64,000 bases of DNA from Rhodanobacteraceae bacterium. Its GTDB lineage: Bacteria > Pseudomonadota > Gammaproteobacteria > Xanthomonadales > Rhodanobacteraceae. Shown here piece by piece: positions 19,151-29,025 of the stretch; position 1 is the stretch's first letter; each line of letters starts with the position of its first letter. A model generated the notes under the pieces. The model saw only the letters and a list, made by a program, of their open reading frames with translations. It was not told the DNA's origin and ran no database searches. Both the position numbers and the translations under genes were made by a program. The stretch lies in the NCBI GenBank assembly GCA_009996615.1, contig JAACZU010000015.1, positions 26,637 through 90,636 on the forward strand. The letters are read 5' to 3'.

Positions 19151-19627
19151 TCATCGCCATTTCTCTTTTTCGTCTTCGATGATGCACTCGAGCCGCTCCG
19201 CTGGACTCTCACTCGATCCCGCGAAGATTTCTTCCGCCCATTCGCGCCCGAACCGCTCGGTGACGTCGTAGAGCCAGACACCATCGAATCCATCCTCTTC
19301 GATGCGCCGCCAGTATTCGGCAAGCATGGGCGCGTGCTGGATGACTTTACCGATGAATCCCATGTAGCCGTCGTGCGCGTCCAAGTTCACGCCACGATGG
19401 CCGTTCAGGAAACCCGCAGCGCCGAGCGCGAGGAAGGCGACTTCCTCTGCAAGATCTTGGTCGAACTTGGTGATGACAGCCGCTTCGCGTGCTTCGAGCC
19501 GCGCCAACGCCTCGGCCGGCGTTGATCCAAACGCATACTCCTCGCCATCACCTCGTTGCGCGTAGTAGCGCCCCCTCGCCGCCGGCGTCCAGTCCGCGCT
19601 CACGCAGCCGATGGTTATGGCCTTCAT
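19151..19627 (-). CDS. Uncharacterised protein, second gene of the HNH operon
   Basis: 158 residues from ATG 19627, with GAGGG 7 bases upstream. The ATG overlaps the HNH gene's TGA by four bases (ATGA), which suggests translational coupling. I recognise no family. The sequence starts MKAITIGCVSADWTPAARGR, is acidic, and has conserved-looking segments FLNGHRGVNLDAHDGYMGFI and DGVWLYDVTERFG; no signal peptide or membrane segment. Base composition is less GC-rich than the neighbours, as in the HNH gene. Partner, regulator or protector of the nuclease are possible roles, all unproven. Confidence 0.7.
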   Translation of the reverse strand: MKAITIGCVSADWTPAARGRYYAQRGDGEEYAFGSTPAEALARLEAREAAVITKFDQDLAEEVAFLALGAAGFLNGHRGVNLDAHDGYMGFIGKVIQHAPMLAEYWRRIEEDGFDGVWLYDVTERFGREWAEEIFAGSSESPAERLECIIEDEKEKWR

Positions 19628-20478
19628 GCTTGTACCCTCAGCATCGCTTCCCGATGACGGCGAATGAACGCAAGATCCGGTCTGAATCGATCTGGCAATT
19701 CGATGTGGTGATCCTCGATCGGCCAAAACACGTCCCGCAAGAACGTATCCTTGCTTGCTTTTAATTGCGCCGACAACACGATCCGATGGTCATCTGTCAA
19801 CGAGAACAGATGCTGGTCGAACGCCTTGTCATGGATGGCGGACAGGCATAGCCCATTGCTTGGATTGAGACGATTTGATTTGTCTTGCCGCCACGGGACG
19901 ATGTGACTGGCGACGAGGAAGCGCGAATCGCTAACCGCGGAGACACAGCAACGCCCACGGTAGCTGGCCAATACTGCGCGGCGGAAGAATTCCTGTTTGA
20001 TGCGCTGCTGCACCATGGCAAGGCGGGTTTCGCCCGAATAGTCGTCGAGCACAAAGTCATCGTCGCTCGTCGGCCGTTCTTCTGGCCGCCGGCCCTCTTG
20101 GTGAAGCAAATACTCGCGAAGTTGCTCGCATTCGATCGCGAGCCGCCCCCAATCAGCATGGAACTCGTCCCACACTTCACGATCGCGCGCGGATGCACCG
20201 CTTAGACCTCTGCGTCCGGTGCCGGTGATCGACGGATCGAGGCTGGCGAAGTTGACCAGCTTCATCGCCAACGCATCGGGCGTTCGTCGAATCAGCTGCG
20301 CCAGTTCGATGATCCGCGGATTCCTGCTGTGCAACTTGCCGAACGGCGTCAGGCAGTAGAAGTGAAACGCGAGCTTGAGCTGTTCACTCGTCCAATTGCC
20401 TTTTTCTGGAAACGCCTTGGACGAAACCGTGATCGCGTCTGGCACGCTGGATTCCCCTACGGTGAGCTTGGTCGCCAT
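19624..20478 (-). CDS. HNH endonuclease family protein
   Basis: 284 residues from ATG 20478; the frame is open to 20649 but the extra N-terminus looks unnatural, and the start is uncertain because no strong ribosome binding site is seen. An N-terminal ~100-residue helical region (FHFYCLTPFGKLHSRNPRI, then ALAMKLVNFASLDP) is shared with a group of putative restriction-type HNH proteins. The HNH domain near residues 190-235 shows CCVSAV, ASHIVPW, NPSNGLCL and HDKAFDQ, with the metal His and Asn in place. It is a predicted DNA nuclease. It is coupled to the next gene by a 4-base overlap and lies directly beside a duplicated S41 gene fragment. Confidence 0.82.
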   Translation of the reverse strand: MATKLTVGESSVPDAITVSSKAFPEKGNWTSEQLKLAFHFYCLTPFGKLHSRNPRIIELAQLIRRTPDALAMKLVNFASLDPSITGTGRRGLSGASARDREVWDEFHADWGRLAIECEQLREYLLHQEGRRPEERPTSDDDFVLDDYSGETRLAMVQQRIKQEFFRRAVLASYRGRCCVSAVSDSRFLVASHIVPWRQDKSNRLNPSNGLCLSAIHDKAFDQHLFSLTDDHRIVLSAQLKASKDTFLRDVFWPIEDHHIELPDRFRPDLAFIRRHREAMLRVQA

Positions 20479-20652
20479 GCACTTTGCAACAGCCGCGATC
20501 ACCGGCACAACCGTCTTGACCGGACGAGTCGCGGCGGCGGGAGGGAACGCGGACACTATGTCCGATTCCCATCCCAGAAGTTGAGACTGTGATCCGCCAA
20601 CCAAGGCTCTGGCTGCGACTCTTGCGTCCCCCCGCGTTGGGTGCCGCACCGA

Positions 20653-21422
20653 TCATGACTTGCCCAGTCCGTCCAACGCTTTGTCGAGGCTCTCGCGCAC
20701 CGCCGCATCCTTGGTCTGCTCGCGCAGCGCCGTGAGCGCCTGGCGGTGGGCGATGCCGAGTGCTTCCTTCTCGTCGGTGGCGATATCGGGCTTCACGCCG
20801 ACGCCTTCCCAGCTGCCGCCGGTGACCGGGCTGATCGATTCGCCGATCGGCACCGACAGCACGTAGTCGTTCGCAATCGGCACCAGCTCGTTCGGGTTGG
20901 CGCCGCCGCGGGTGGTCGCGCCGACCAGCGTGGCGCGCTTGAGGCCTTGCAGCGCGTAGGCGAACGCCTCGCCGGCCGAGAACGTGCGCTCGGACGTGAG
21001 CAGGTAGACCGGCTTGTCGAGGTAGCGCTTGCCGGGGACGTAGGCCTGCGAGGAGGCGTGCATGAGTCCGCGCGCACGGTAGCGCAGCTGCATCAGGTCG
21101 ACCGTGCCGTCGAGCAGGTAGCTGGCGACCACCTGCATCGCCTCGCCGCCGCCGCGCATGTTGCGCAGGTCGATGATCAGCGCGTCGGTGTTGGCGACGA
21201 AGCCCATCGCGGCGGCGATCGTGTCGCCGGCGAGCTGTCCGTCGTCGTGGAACGACGTGATGTCGAGGTAGCCGACGTTGCCCGGCAACACCTCGACCTT
21301 GCGGAAGCCGTAGTTGTCGCGCCGCTCGCGCTCGCGCTGCGCGTCGGAGCTGACGAACGCCGCCGGCCGCAGCGCGCGCGCATTGGCCTGGTACTTCAGG
21401 CTCATGTGCTTGTCATGCGTGA
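20653..21422 (-). pseudogene. Truncated duplicate of the S41 peptidase gene (3' two thirds only)
   Basis: This 770-base segment repeats 23788-24557. It encodes the last ~250 residues of the intact S41 protein but lacks the signal peptide and N-terminal domain. Homology stops abruptly after TCATGCGTGA at 21422. Nine differences lie between 20668 and 20761; I see none in the remaining ~660 bases. The catalytic motif TFSAGEAF is kept. An internal ATG at 21405 could start a 250-residue cytoplasmic fragment, but without export or the N-terminal domain a functional product is unlikely. Confidence 0.88.
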
Positions 21423-21430
21423 AAGCGAGA

Positions 21431-21455
21431 ACGGGGTCAGGTTCAGTTCTTGCAG
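21431..21455. other. GGGGTCAGGTTCAGTTCTT motif next to the duplication breakpoint
   Basis: A short conserved-looking sequence 9 bases from the end of the duplicated segment. Similar GGGGTCAGGTT stretches are, to my knowledge, often found near REP-associated transposase genes in related bacteria; no such gene is present here. Confidence 0.35.
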
Positions 21456-21508
21456 CGCCCGCTTGTCAGGGACGCAACCAACGCTCGCGGCCGCGCTGCC
21501 GGCCGCGC

Positions 21509-22312
21509 CTATAGGTGCGGTCGCCACATAAACAAGAAGGCCGCCACGCCACCGCCAGCAGTGAGTAGCGTGAGCGCGGCGAACAGGCCGGACACGCCGT
21601 ACTGGAAGCGCGGGTGCGGGGAGCGCTCGGCCACGAGGTAGAGCTGCAGGAAAGCCAGCGGCGCGATCCAGCTCAGGAAACTGAGTCCCAGGAAGACCGC
21701 GCCGTCGTAGGCCATCGAGTAGCCCAGGGGCGCCAGTGCCACCGCGGCGAGCATGATGCCGATGCGCAGGAACCACACGCCATTGACCAGCAGGTAGGCG
21801 CGCAGGGCGTGGCGGCGGTGGCCGCCGAAATCCCGGCGCAGGGCGCTGCGCCAAGCCAGCGCGACGAACAGCAGGATCAGGGCGCCATTGATCGAAATGG
21901 ACAGCGCGCTGGGCAGGTTGAGCCGGGAGCCGCGGATCCAGGTGAGGTAGAACCCGTTCAGGGTAGCCAGTGCGGCTATCGTCACGAAGATGCGACCACT
22001 CCAGCGATGCAGCCGCGGCCAGCGCCGGCGCAGCACCGGCAGCAGTTGCAGTACGCCGACGAAGGTCACCAGCGCGCCCGCGTAGACATGCAGCAGCAGT
22101 TGTGTATTACCCAAGGCGTCGCCCGGCACGTAGCCGGTGATGTGCGGTTTGTTGTTCAGAGCCTGCAGGTGGCCGGTGACGAGCGGCGGCGTGAAGAAGG
22201 CCACGATGAACCAGACAAACGCCCACTGGCCGACGGTGGCGGCGATGAACCACAGGCGGGCAGCGACCGCGAGGGCGTGCGGGGCGGAAGGACGGCGCAG
22301 GACGACGGACAT
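21509..22312 (-). CDS. DUF2306 family integral membrane protein
   Basis: 267 residues with about seven hydrophobic segments. The first cytoplasmic stretch is followed by LWFIAATVGQWAFVWFIVAFF, then a loop with NKPHITGYVPGDALGN. Typical DUF2306 residues follow: LLLHVYAGALVTFVGVLQLLP with a conserved His, and RRWPRLHRWSGRIFV. The function of DUF2306 proteins is unknown; the His residues have suggested haem or metal binding for related membrane proteins, which is speculation here. It is divergent from the AraC-type gene, about 190 bases apart, and both lie within the S41-repeat-bounded unit. Confidence 0.82.
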   Translation of the reverse strand: MSVVLRRPSAPHALAVAARLWFIAATVGQWAFVWFIVAFFTPPLVTGHLQALNNKPHITGYVPGDALGNTQLLLHVYAGALVTFVGVLQLLPVLRRRWPRLHRWSGRIFVTIAALATLNGFYLTWIRGSRLNLPSALSISINGALILLFVALAWRSALRRDFGGHRRHALRAYLLVNGVWFLRIGIMLAAVALAPLGYSMAYDGAVFLGLSFLSWIAPLAFLQLYLVAERSPHPRFQYGVSGLFAALTLLTAGGGVAAFLFMWRPHL

Positions 22313-22505
22313 GGCAGGCTCCGGTTACGGGGCCGCCACTGTCGGGAAAAGCCATTCGCTGCGTCTCGCCGAATCGGAAAACGGCCGGCCGAATAGGTGC
22401 GTGGGGATTCGCCGGTCGGCGCGGGTTCACGCATAACAGTCGGCGGTTGCGGCCGAAGCCTCGACTGGCGACCATGGCGGCCGGCTTTCGAGCGGGGCGC
22501 CTTCG

Positions 22506-23603
22506 ATGATGTGGATCGCCAACGGATTGACCGGGATCGTGGTGGCCTTGGCCCTGGCCTCGCTCCTGCTGATGCTGGCGCGACGGCACAAGAGCGCCGC
22601 CGACATTGTGTTCGCCGTGTTCTGCGGCTCACTGGCCATGGCCATGCTGCGCCAAGGATTGGAGGCGCCGCCCGCGTGGCTGGCCCTGGGCCTGGCCGTG
22701 GGCGGTTGCGCCACCTGCAATGCCTATTGGCTGCTCGCGCGCGCGCTGTTCCGCGGCCCGGGCGGCATCGGGCGAGCGCACGTCGCCGTCGCCCTCGGCA
22801 TCGCCGTGCTGATCGTGGGCTACCGGTTGGCAAGGATCGGCGGCTTGGCGTCGGGCTGGCTGGCCGTGGTGGGGTCACTGCTCACCCTGGCCAGCTCGAC
22901 CGTGCTGGTGCTGGCCTTCATCGAAGCGCTGCGGGACTGGTCGCCGGCGCTGTCGCGCAGCGAGAAGCGCCTGCGCCTCGGCTTCATGGGCGTGTACGGC
23001 GGATGCGTGCTGGCGGCCTCGATCGCCGCAGCGTGGATGGACGCCGATCCGGCCTGGCAGGTGCCGTACCGCATCGTCGTCACCAGTTGCGCGCTGGCCA
23101 TCCTGGTGTTCACGCACGTGGCGCTTTTGCTGCGCCGGCACGCGCCGCTGGTGCCCGCGGACCCGGCCGCGGAAGCCAAACCCGAAGACCGGCGGCTGGC
23201 CAGGGCCATCCTGCGGCAGTTCGAGGAGCACGCCATCCATCTGCAGCCCGAATTGAAGGTCGCCGACCTGGCCCGGCGCGTGGGCAGTGCCGAACACAAG
23301 GTCAGCCGCGTCATCACCCAGGTGCTGGGCGAGCGCAACTTCAACCAGCTGGTCAATCGCTACCGCATCACCCACGCGTGCCGCCTGCTGGAGACCGATA
23401 CCTCGCGATCGGTGCTCGACATCAGCGCCGAGGCGGGATTCGCCTCGCTCGGCCCGTTCAATCGCGCCTTCAAGGCGGCGAAGGGCTGCACGCCGACGGC
23501 CTGGCGATCGACGCGGCAGGCCGCATCGGCGGCACCCGATGCGGAGCGGCAACCGACGCAGCGCCCGGCCTTGTCATCGGGCGCCTGGGAGCCGGACGTG
23601 TGA
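22506..23603 (+). CDS. Membrane-anchored AraC-family transcriptional regulator
   Basis: 365 residues; ATG 22506 is directly followed by a second ATG. The first ~220 residues contain about six hydrophobic segments (for example LTGIVVALALASLLLML and IVVTSCALAILVFTHVALLL), so the protein is probably in the inner membrane with the DNA-binding part in the cytoplasm. The C-terminal ~100 residues form the AraC double helix-turn-helix: VADLARRVGSAEHKVSRVI, then NQLVNRYRITHACRLLE, and ISAEAGFASLGPFNRAFK. It most likely controls the divergent DUF2306 gene. The signal sensed is unknown. Confidence 0.88.
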   Translation: MMWIANGLTGIVVALALASLLLMLARRHKSAADIVFAVFCGSLAMAMLRQGLEAPPAWLALGLAVGGCATCNAYWLLARALFRGPGGIGRAHVAVALGIAVLIVGYRLARIGGLASGWLAVVGSLLTLASSTVLVLAFIEALRDWSPALSRSEKRLRLGFMGVYGGCVLAASIAAAWMDADPAWQVPYRIVVTSCALAILVFTHVALLLRRHAPLVPADPAAEAKPEDRRLARAILRQFEEHAIHLQPELKVADLARRVGSAEHKVSRVITQVLGERNFNQLVNRYRITHACRLLETDTSRSVLDISAEAGFASLGPFNRAFKAAKGCTPTAWRSTRQAASAAPDAERQPTQRPALSSGAWEPDV

Positions 23604-23787
23604 ACGCGCCACCAGCCCGATGCGGATGGGGCAAGGACGCGTCGCGCGTGGAGTAACGCGGCGGCACCCTGGACGCCCACCTGCGCCCGTCGCCGAGCGC
23701 GACCGCCGCCGGTCGCGCTCCGTGTGCCAGCGCCAAGGACGACCAAGCCCCCGCCGCGATGACGAAGTCATCGACGGCGCGCACGGG

Positions 23788-24816
23788 TCATGACTTGCCC
23801 AGCCCCTCCAGCGCCTTGTCGAGGCTTTCGCGCAGCGCCGTATCCTTGGTCTGCTCGCGCAGCGTCGTGAGCGCCTGGCGGTGGGCGATGCCGAGCGCTT
23901 CCTTCTCGTCGGTGGCGATATCGGGCTTCACGCCGACGCCTTCCCAGCTGCCGCCGGTGACCGGGCTGATCGATTCGCCGATCGGCACCGACAGCACGTA
24001 GTCGTTCGCAATCGGCACCAGCTCGTTCGGGTTGGCGCCGCCGCGGGTGGTCGCGCCGACCAGCGTGGCGCGCTTGAGGCCTTGCAGCGCGTAGGCGAAC
24101 GCCTCGCCGGCCGAGAACGTGCGCTCGGACGTGAGCAGGTAGACCGGCTTGTCGAGGTAGCGCTTGCCGGGGACGTAGGCCTGCGAGGAGGCGTGCATGA
24201 GTCCGCGCGCACGGTAGCGCAGCTGCATCAGGTCGACCGTGCCGTCGAGCAGGTAGCTGGCGACCACCTGCATCGCCTCGCCGCCGCCGCGCATGTTGCG
24301 CAGGTCGATGATCAGCGCGTCGGTGTTGGCGACGAAGCCCATCGCGGCGGCGATCGTGTCGCCGGCGAGCTGTCCGTCGTCGTGGAACGACGTGATGTCG
24401 AGGTAGCCGACGTTGCCCGGCAACACCTCGACCTTGCGGAAGCCGTAGTTGTCGCGCCGCTCGCGCTCGCGCTGCGCGTCGGAGCTGACGAACGCCGCCG
24501 GCCGCAGCGCGCGCGCATTGGCCTGGTACTTCAGGCTCATGTGCTTGTCATGCGTGACCTCCTGCAGATGCCCGGTCAGCAGGGCCGCGAACTGCTTGTC
24601 GTCGGCTGCGGCAGCGTAGTCGCCGCTGGCTTGATGGCGGCGCACGGACTGCTCGATCGCATCAAACCTGTCCGGGAACACGTAGTCGGACTTGATGCGC
24701 GTCAGCACTTCGTCGATCACGCCGTCGCGGGCGGACGGCGCCGCCGCGTGCAGCAGCGAAGCGCCGGACAGGACGACGGCGGCGAGCAGCGCCGCGCACA
24801 GGGATTTGCTTTGCAT
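23788..24816 (-). CDS. Secreted S41 family peptidase (IRBP-like C-terminal processing protease)
   Basis: 342 residues from ATG 24816, with GGAG 7 bases upstream. A signal peptide (MQSKSLCAALLAAVVLSGASLLHA) precedes an N-terminal helical domain of about 90 residues of the type found in interphotoreceptor-binding-protein-like S41 members. The protease core contains VGYLDITSF, IIDLRNMRGGG and, near residue 234, TFSAGEAFAYALQ with the presumed nucleophilic Ser, followed by GATTRGGANP. No PDZ domain is visible. It is expected to be periplasmic. The last two thirds of the gene also exist as a fragment at 20653-21422. Confidence 0.88.
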   Translation of the reverse strand: MQSKSLCAALLAAVVLSGASLLHAAAPSARDGVIDEVLTRIKSDYVFPDRFDAIEQSVRRHQASGDYAAAADDKQFAALLTGHLQEVTHDKHMSLKYQANARALRPAAFVSSDAQRERERRDNYGFRKVEVLPGNVGYLDITSFHDDGQLAGDTIAAAMGFVANTDALIIDLRNMRGGGEAMQVVASYLLDGTVDLMQLRYRARGLMHASSQAYVPGKRYLDKPVYLLTSERTFSAGEAFAYALQGLKRATLVGATTRGGANPNELVPIANDYVLSVPIGESISPVTGGSWEGVGVKPDIATDEKEALGIAHRQALTTLREQTKDTALRESLDKALEGLGKS

Positions 24817-24887
24817 GGTGGGCTCCGGGGGAAAGTGGCGCCTTCGACTGAGCAAGCGGCGTGCCATGCCCTCGCGTGCTCCAGGAG

Positions 24888-25025
24888 CCCCTCTCCCGCC
24901 GGGAGAGGGGTTGGGGAGAGGGTTCGGGCGAAGCACGACGCGCAGTCCTTGGCGGGCCTGCAACGCGCCACTTCGCCCGAACCCTCATCCGGCCCTGCGG
25001 GCCACCTTCTCCCGGAGGGAGAAGG
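24888..25025. repeat. Large imperfect inverted repeat (CCCTCTCCC family, MITE-like)
   Basis: CCCCTCTCCCGCCGGGAGAG at the left end and GGCCACCTTCTCCCGGAGGG at the right end; GAGGGTTCGGGCGAAG is complementary to CTTCGCCCGAACCCTC inside. It is a longer relative of the element at 12064 and lies between the divergent S41 and dbpA genes. Confidence 0.82.
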
Positions 25026-25172
25026 AAAGATCCCGCGCTGCGTAATCACCCGTCCGCGGACACGCAACGCGCGTCCGCCGGCCACGCCGGACACCGGCCG
25101 ATGTCGCGGTGCGAACGGGACGCGTTGCCGGCGTTCTTCCTCATCCGTTGCACAAACCTGCGATCATTGCGT

Positions 25173-26536
<1,364 letters not shown>

Positions 26537-26540
<4 letters not shown>

Positions 26541-27118
26541 ACGACGAAATGTACGTCCCGGAAAACGAAGCGCCGAGCGACGAGGCGGCGATCGCCGCGA
26601 CGCGCAACTGGATCGAACGCGCGGTGATCGGCCTGAACCTGTGCCCGTTCGCGCGCGCGCCGTACACGCAGCAGCGCGTACGCCTGCGAGTGAGCCGCGC
26701 GCGCGACGCGTACGCGCTGGCCGACGACCTGCGCGAGGAACTGGAATGGCTGCGCGACGCCGACCCGGCCGAGTACGAGACGAGCCTGCTGATCCATCCG
26801 TTCGCGCTGACGGACTTCCTCGCGTTCAACGATTTCCTCGACGTCGTCGACGCGCTGCTGGACGAGCTCGGCCTCGAAGGCGAGATCCAGGTCGCGACGT
26901 TCCACCCCGACTTCCAGTTCGGCGATGCCGAACCCGACGCGATCGAGAACGCGACCAACCGCTCGCCCTACCCGACCCTGCACCTGCTGCGCGAGTCGAG
27001 CATCGACCGCGCGGTCGAATCGGGCATCGACACCGACGCGATCTACCAGCGCAACATCGAAACGCTGCGCAAGCTCGGCACGACGGGGTGGCAGGCGCTG
27101 TGGGACGGCAAGACCTGA
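26537..27118 (+). CDS. DUF1415 family protein
   Basis: 193 residues from GTG 26537, which overlaps the dbpA stop (GTGA); an ATG at 26549 is an alternative. Conserved DUF1415 features are NWIERAVIGLNLCPFA, the central SLLIHPFALTDFLAFNDFLD, QVATFHPDFQFGD, NRSPYPTLHLLRE and a C-terminal YQRNIETLRKLG. No signal peptide or membrane segment. The function is unknown. The overlap with dbpA implies co-translation in this organism, but I know of no established functional link. Confidence 0.88.
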
Positions 27119-27133
27119 GCAGCCTTCCGCGAT

Positions 27134-28471
27134 TCAATCGCCGTCCGAGTCCAGGCAGCGCTCCAGGTCGAAAACGGCATACAGCAGAGCCTTGTCCTGT
27201 GGCGTCAGGCTGGTCTGGGGACTCAGGCAGCCACCGGAAGGAAAGCCGGAGCCGGCGCTCGAGCTGTCGCCGGAACCCGGATGCGTGTCCGCGAACGCGA
27301 GCCGCCCCTGCTGGTCGGACGGCGGCGCCCCGATCGGCGTGGCTGCGGAGAAATACTGGACGCTGGGTAGTCCGTTCGCGGTAAGGGTCTTGTAGAGGCG
27401 CGTGCGGGCAAGCGCCTCGTTGGTCGATATCAAGGTCTGCCGGGCGTCGAGCAAGTCGAGCGTGTTCGCCGTCGTCGTGGCTTCGGAGACCGACAGCCAC
27501 GCCGAGAACATCGCGCCTTGCGCACTGCCCACGTCGACGTCGACGGTCAGCGCGCCGAGCGGCGGGAGGGCGAGATTCCAGGTACCCAATATGTTCAATG
27601 GCGCAGGACCTGCCTGCAGCCAGAAGTTCTGGAAATGCCCCAGGTAGACGCGGCCGCCGCCATAGAGATAGGTCCTCAGGGCATTCCGCGCGGCCATCGG
27701 CTTGGTGCTCTCGTTCTGGCCCCCCTCGCAGGCGAGCAGGACCTGGTCGTAGTTCGACAACGCGACGTCACTCGACCACAGCGTCGTTGCCGCCGGAAAC
27801 ACCGCACCGCCATGCGCGGCATCGAACTGGCCGACGCCGGTGGCCTTGAACATGTGGATGCGCTGGTTGCCGCCGCTGATGCCGAACTCGCTGTCGTCCA
27901 CGCCGCTCTTGCGCAGCAGGCATTCGAGCGAATCGGCGGCGCCGGTGGCGATGGCGATGCGCGGCAGGTCGCCCTCGCCGGCATTGCGCGGCAGGCGCGT
28001 CAGGCTCGCGTTGAGTGGGGTTTCGGTGCACGCGGCGACATTCGGTATGGTGACCTGGCGCCGCCACTTTCCGGCCAGCAGCACCAGCGGCACGTTCGCA
28101 CCGATCGGCACGTTGTACAGCGTGAAGCGGCCATCGGCGCCGCTCAGCGTCGCGACCAGCGGATCGCCGGCTGGCGCCTGCTCGCAACGCAGGTGTTGCG
28201 GCGATGGCGGCAGCGCACCGACCGGCGCGTTCGGCACGTAGACCTCGACATTCGGCAACGGCAGCGTGCCGTTGGGCATGTACACGGTGCCACTGACCGC
28301 AGTGGTGCGGCCGCCCGGACACGCGACCTGCGCGCATTCCAATCCGCTGCAGGGTTCGAAGGCGTTGGCGAATACGGTATCGGGGAAGGCGACCGCGGCC
28401 GCGGGGCGCGCCGCGGCAAGCAGGAGAAATACGAGACCGATGCCGGCCGGTCGCAGCGCTCGTCCAATCAT
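27134..28471 (-). CDS. Large secreted protein of unknown function
   Basis: 445 residues from ATG 28471, with GGGGAAGG just upstream; longer frames lack a signal peptide at their ends. The signal peptide (residues ~1-26) is rich in Leu/Ala. The mature start FANAFEPCSG resembles a short motif seen after signal peptides in secreted proteins of related bacteria. Residues ~45-130 look like a carboxypeptidase-regulatory-like beta domain (VSGTVYMPNGTLPLPNVEVY, GRFTLYNVPIG). The rest is unknown, with several Cys, and ends in the acidic DSDGD. It may be a surface or periplasmic binding protein; no enzyme motif is seen. Confidence 0.68.
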   Translation of the reverse strand: MIGRALRPAGIGLVFLLLAAARPAAAVAFPDTVFANAFEPCSGLECAQVACPGGRTTAVSGTVYMPNGTLPLPNVEVYVPNAPVGALPPSPQHLRCEQAPAGDPLVATLSGADGRFTLYNVPIGANVPLVLLAGKWRRQVTIPNVAACTETPLNASLTRLPRNAGEGDLPRIAIATGAADSLECLLRKSGVDDSEFGISGGNQRIHMFKATGVGQFDAAHGGAVFPAATTLWSSDVALSNYDQVLLACEGGQNESTKPMAARNALRTYLYGGGRVYLGHFQNFWLQAGPAPLNILGTWNLALPPLGALTVDVDVGSAQGAMFSAWLSVSEATTTANTLDLLDARQTLISTNEALARTRLYKTLTANGLPSVQYFSAATPIGAPPSDQQGRLAFADTHPGSGDSSSAGSGFPSGGCLSPQTSLTPQDKALLYAVFDLERCLDSDGD

Positions 28472-28761
28472 GCCCTTCCCCGCGGTGAGACCATGCCCGT
28501 GCGGCAAGGCCGATTGCGAAACTCCAGCGGCGCCCATGATGCGCCTGCTGCGGATGGACGTCCATCCATCGCGCTTGCGAACGCGTTCCTGCTGCCGGCT
28601 GCGCGGTGGCCCCGCATCCCCCACGCGAACGGCGTGCGTGGGCCCGAAAAAAACCGACTGCTTCCGAAACGCCGTGGCGCCGGCGGATTGACGTCCGAAG
28701 TGATGGGACTAGGATCGCAAAAGCCCGCCACCACCACGGGGCGCTGCCCCAGGAGGACACC

Positions 28762-28914
28762 ATGAAGGGCTCGGACCACCAGCGGCACGCCGACAAGAAG
28801 AAACCGACGCGGACGCTGAAGGAAAAACGTGCGGAAAAGCACGCCAAGAAGCTCGCCAAGGGACTCGAAGCCAGCGGCATGCTGAAGATGCCGACCGACA
28901 CCGGCACCCATTGA
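28762..28914 (+). CDS. Small basic protein
   Basis: 50 residues; ATG 28762 has AGGAGG 5 bases upstream, a strong ribosome binding site. The protein is Lys/Arg/His rich (DKKKPTRTLKEKRAEKHAKK) with a helical look and an uncharged tail. Similar tiny Lys-rich proteins are common in bacteria and unassigned; RNA or nucleic-acid contact is a reasonable guess. No signal peptide. Confidence 0.65.
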   Translation: MKGSDHQRHADKKKPTRTLKEKRAEKHAKKLAKGLEASGMLKMPTDTGTH

Positions 28915-28936
28915 ACGTACCCGCTGCCCTGTGTAT

Positions 28937-28961
28937 GCGGGAGCGGCTTCAGCCGCGATGC
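28937..28961. repeat. Single REP-like half element
   Basis: GCGGGAGCGGCTTCAGCCGC followed by GATGC, a variant of the GTGGGAGCGG family with a perfect GCGGCTTCAGCCGC hairpin. Confidence 0.65.
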
Positions 28962-28976
28962 TTTTCCCGAACGTCG

Positions 28977-29021
28977 AACACCATCCCCACCCAACCCTCC
29001 CCTTGAAGGGGAGGGCTGAAG
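28977..29021. repeat. CCCTCCCCTT stem-loop repeat, inverted copy
   Basis: AACACCATCCCCACCCAACC leads into CCCTCCCCTTGAAGGGGAGGG. It is the reverse complement of the copies at 14995 and 19091 and ends just before the stop of the next minus-strand gene. Confidence 0.85.
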
Positions 29022-29025
29022 TCGC

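Noticed and set aside
20653..21405. A shortened S41 protein starting at the internal ATG 21405 as a functional gene
   Set aside because: It lacks a signal peptide and the N-terminal domain, and the ATG is simply an internal Met of the intact copy.
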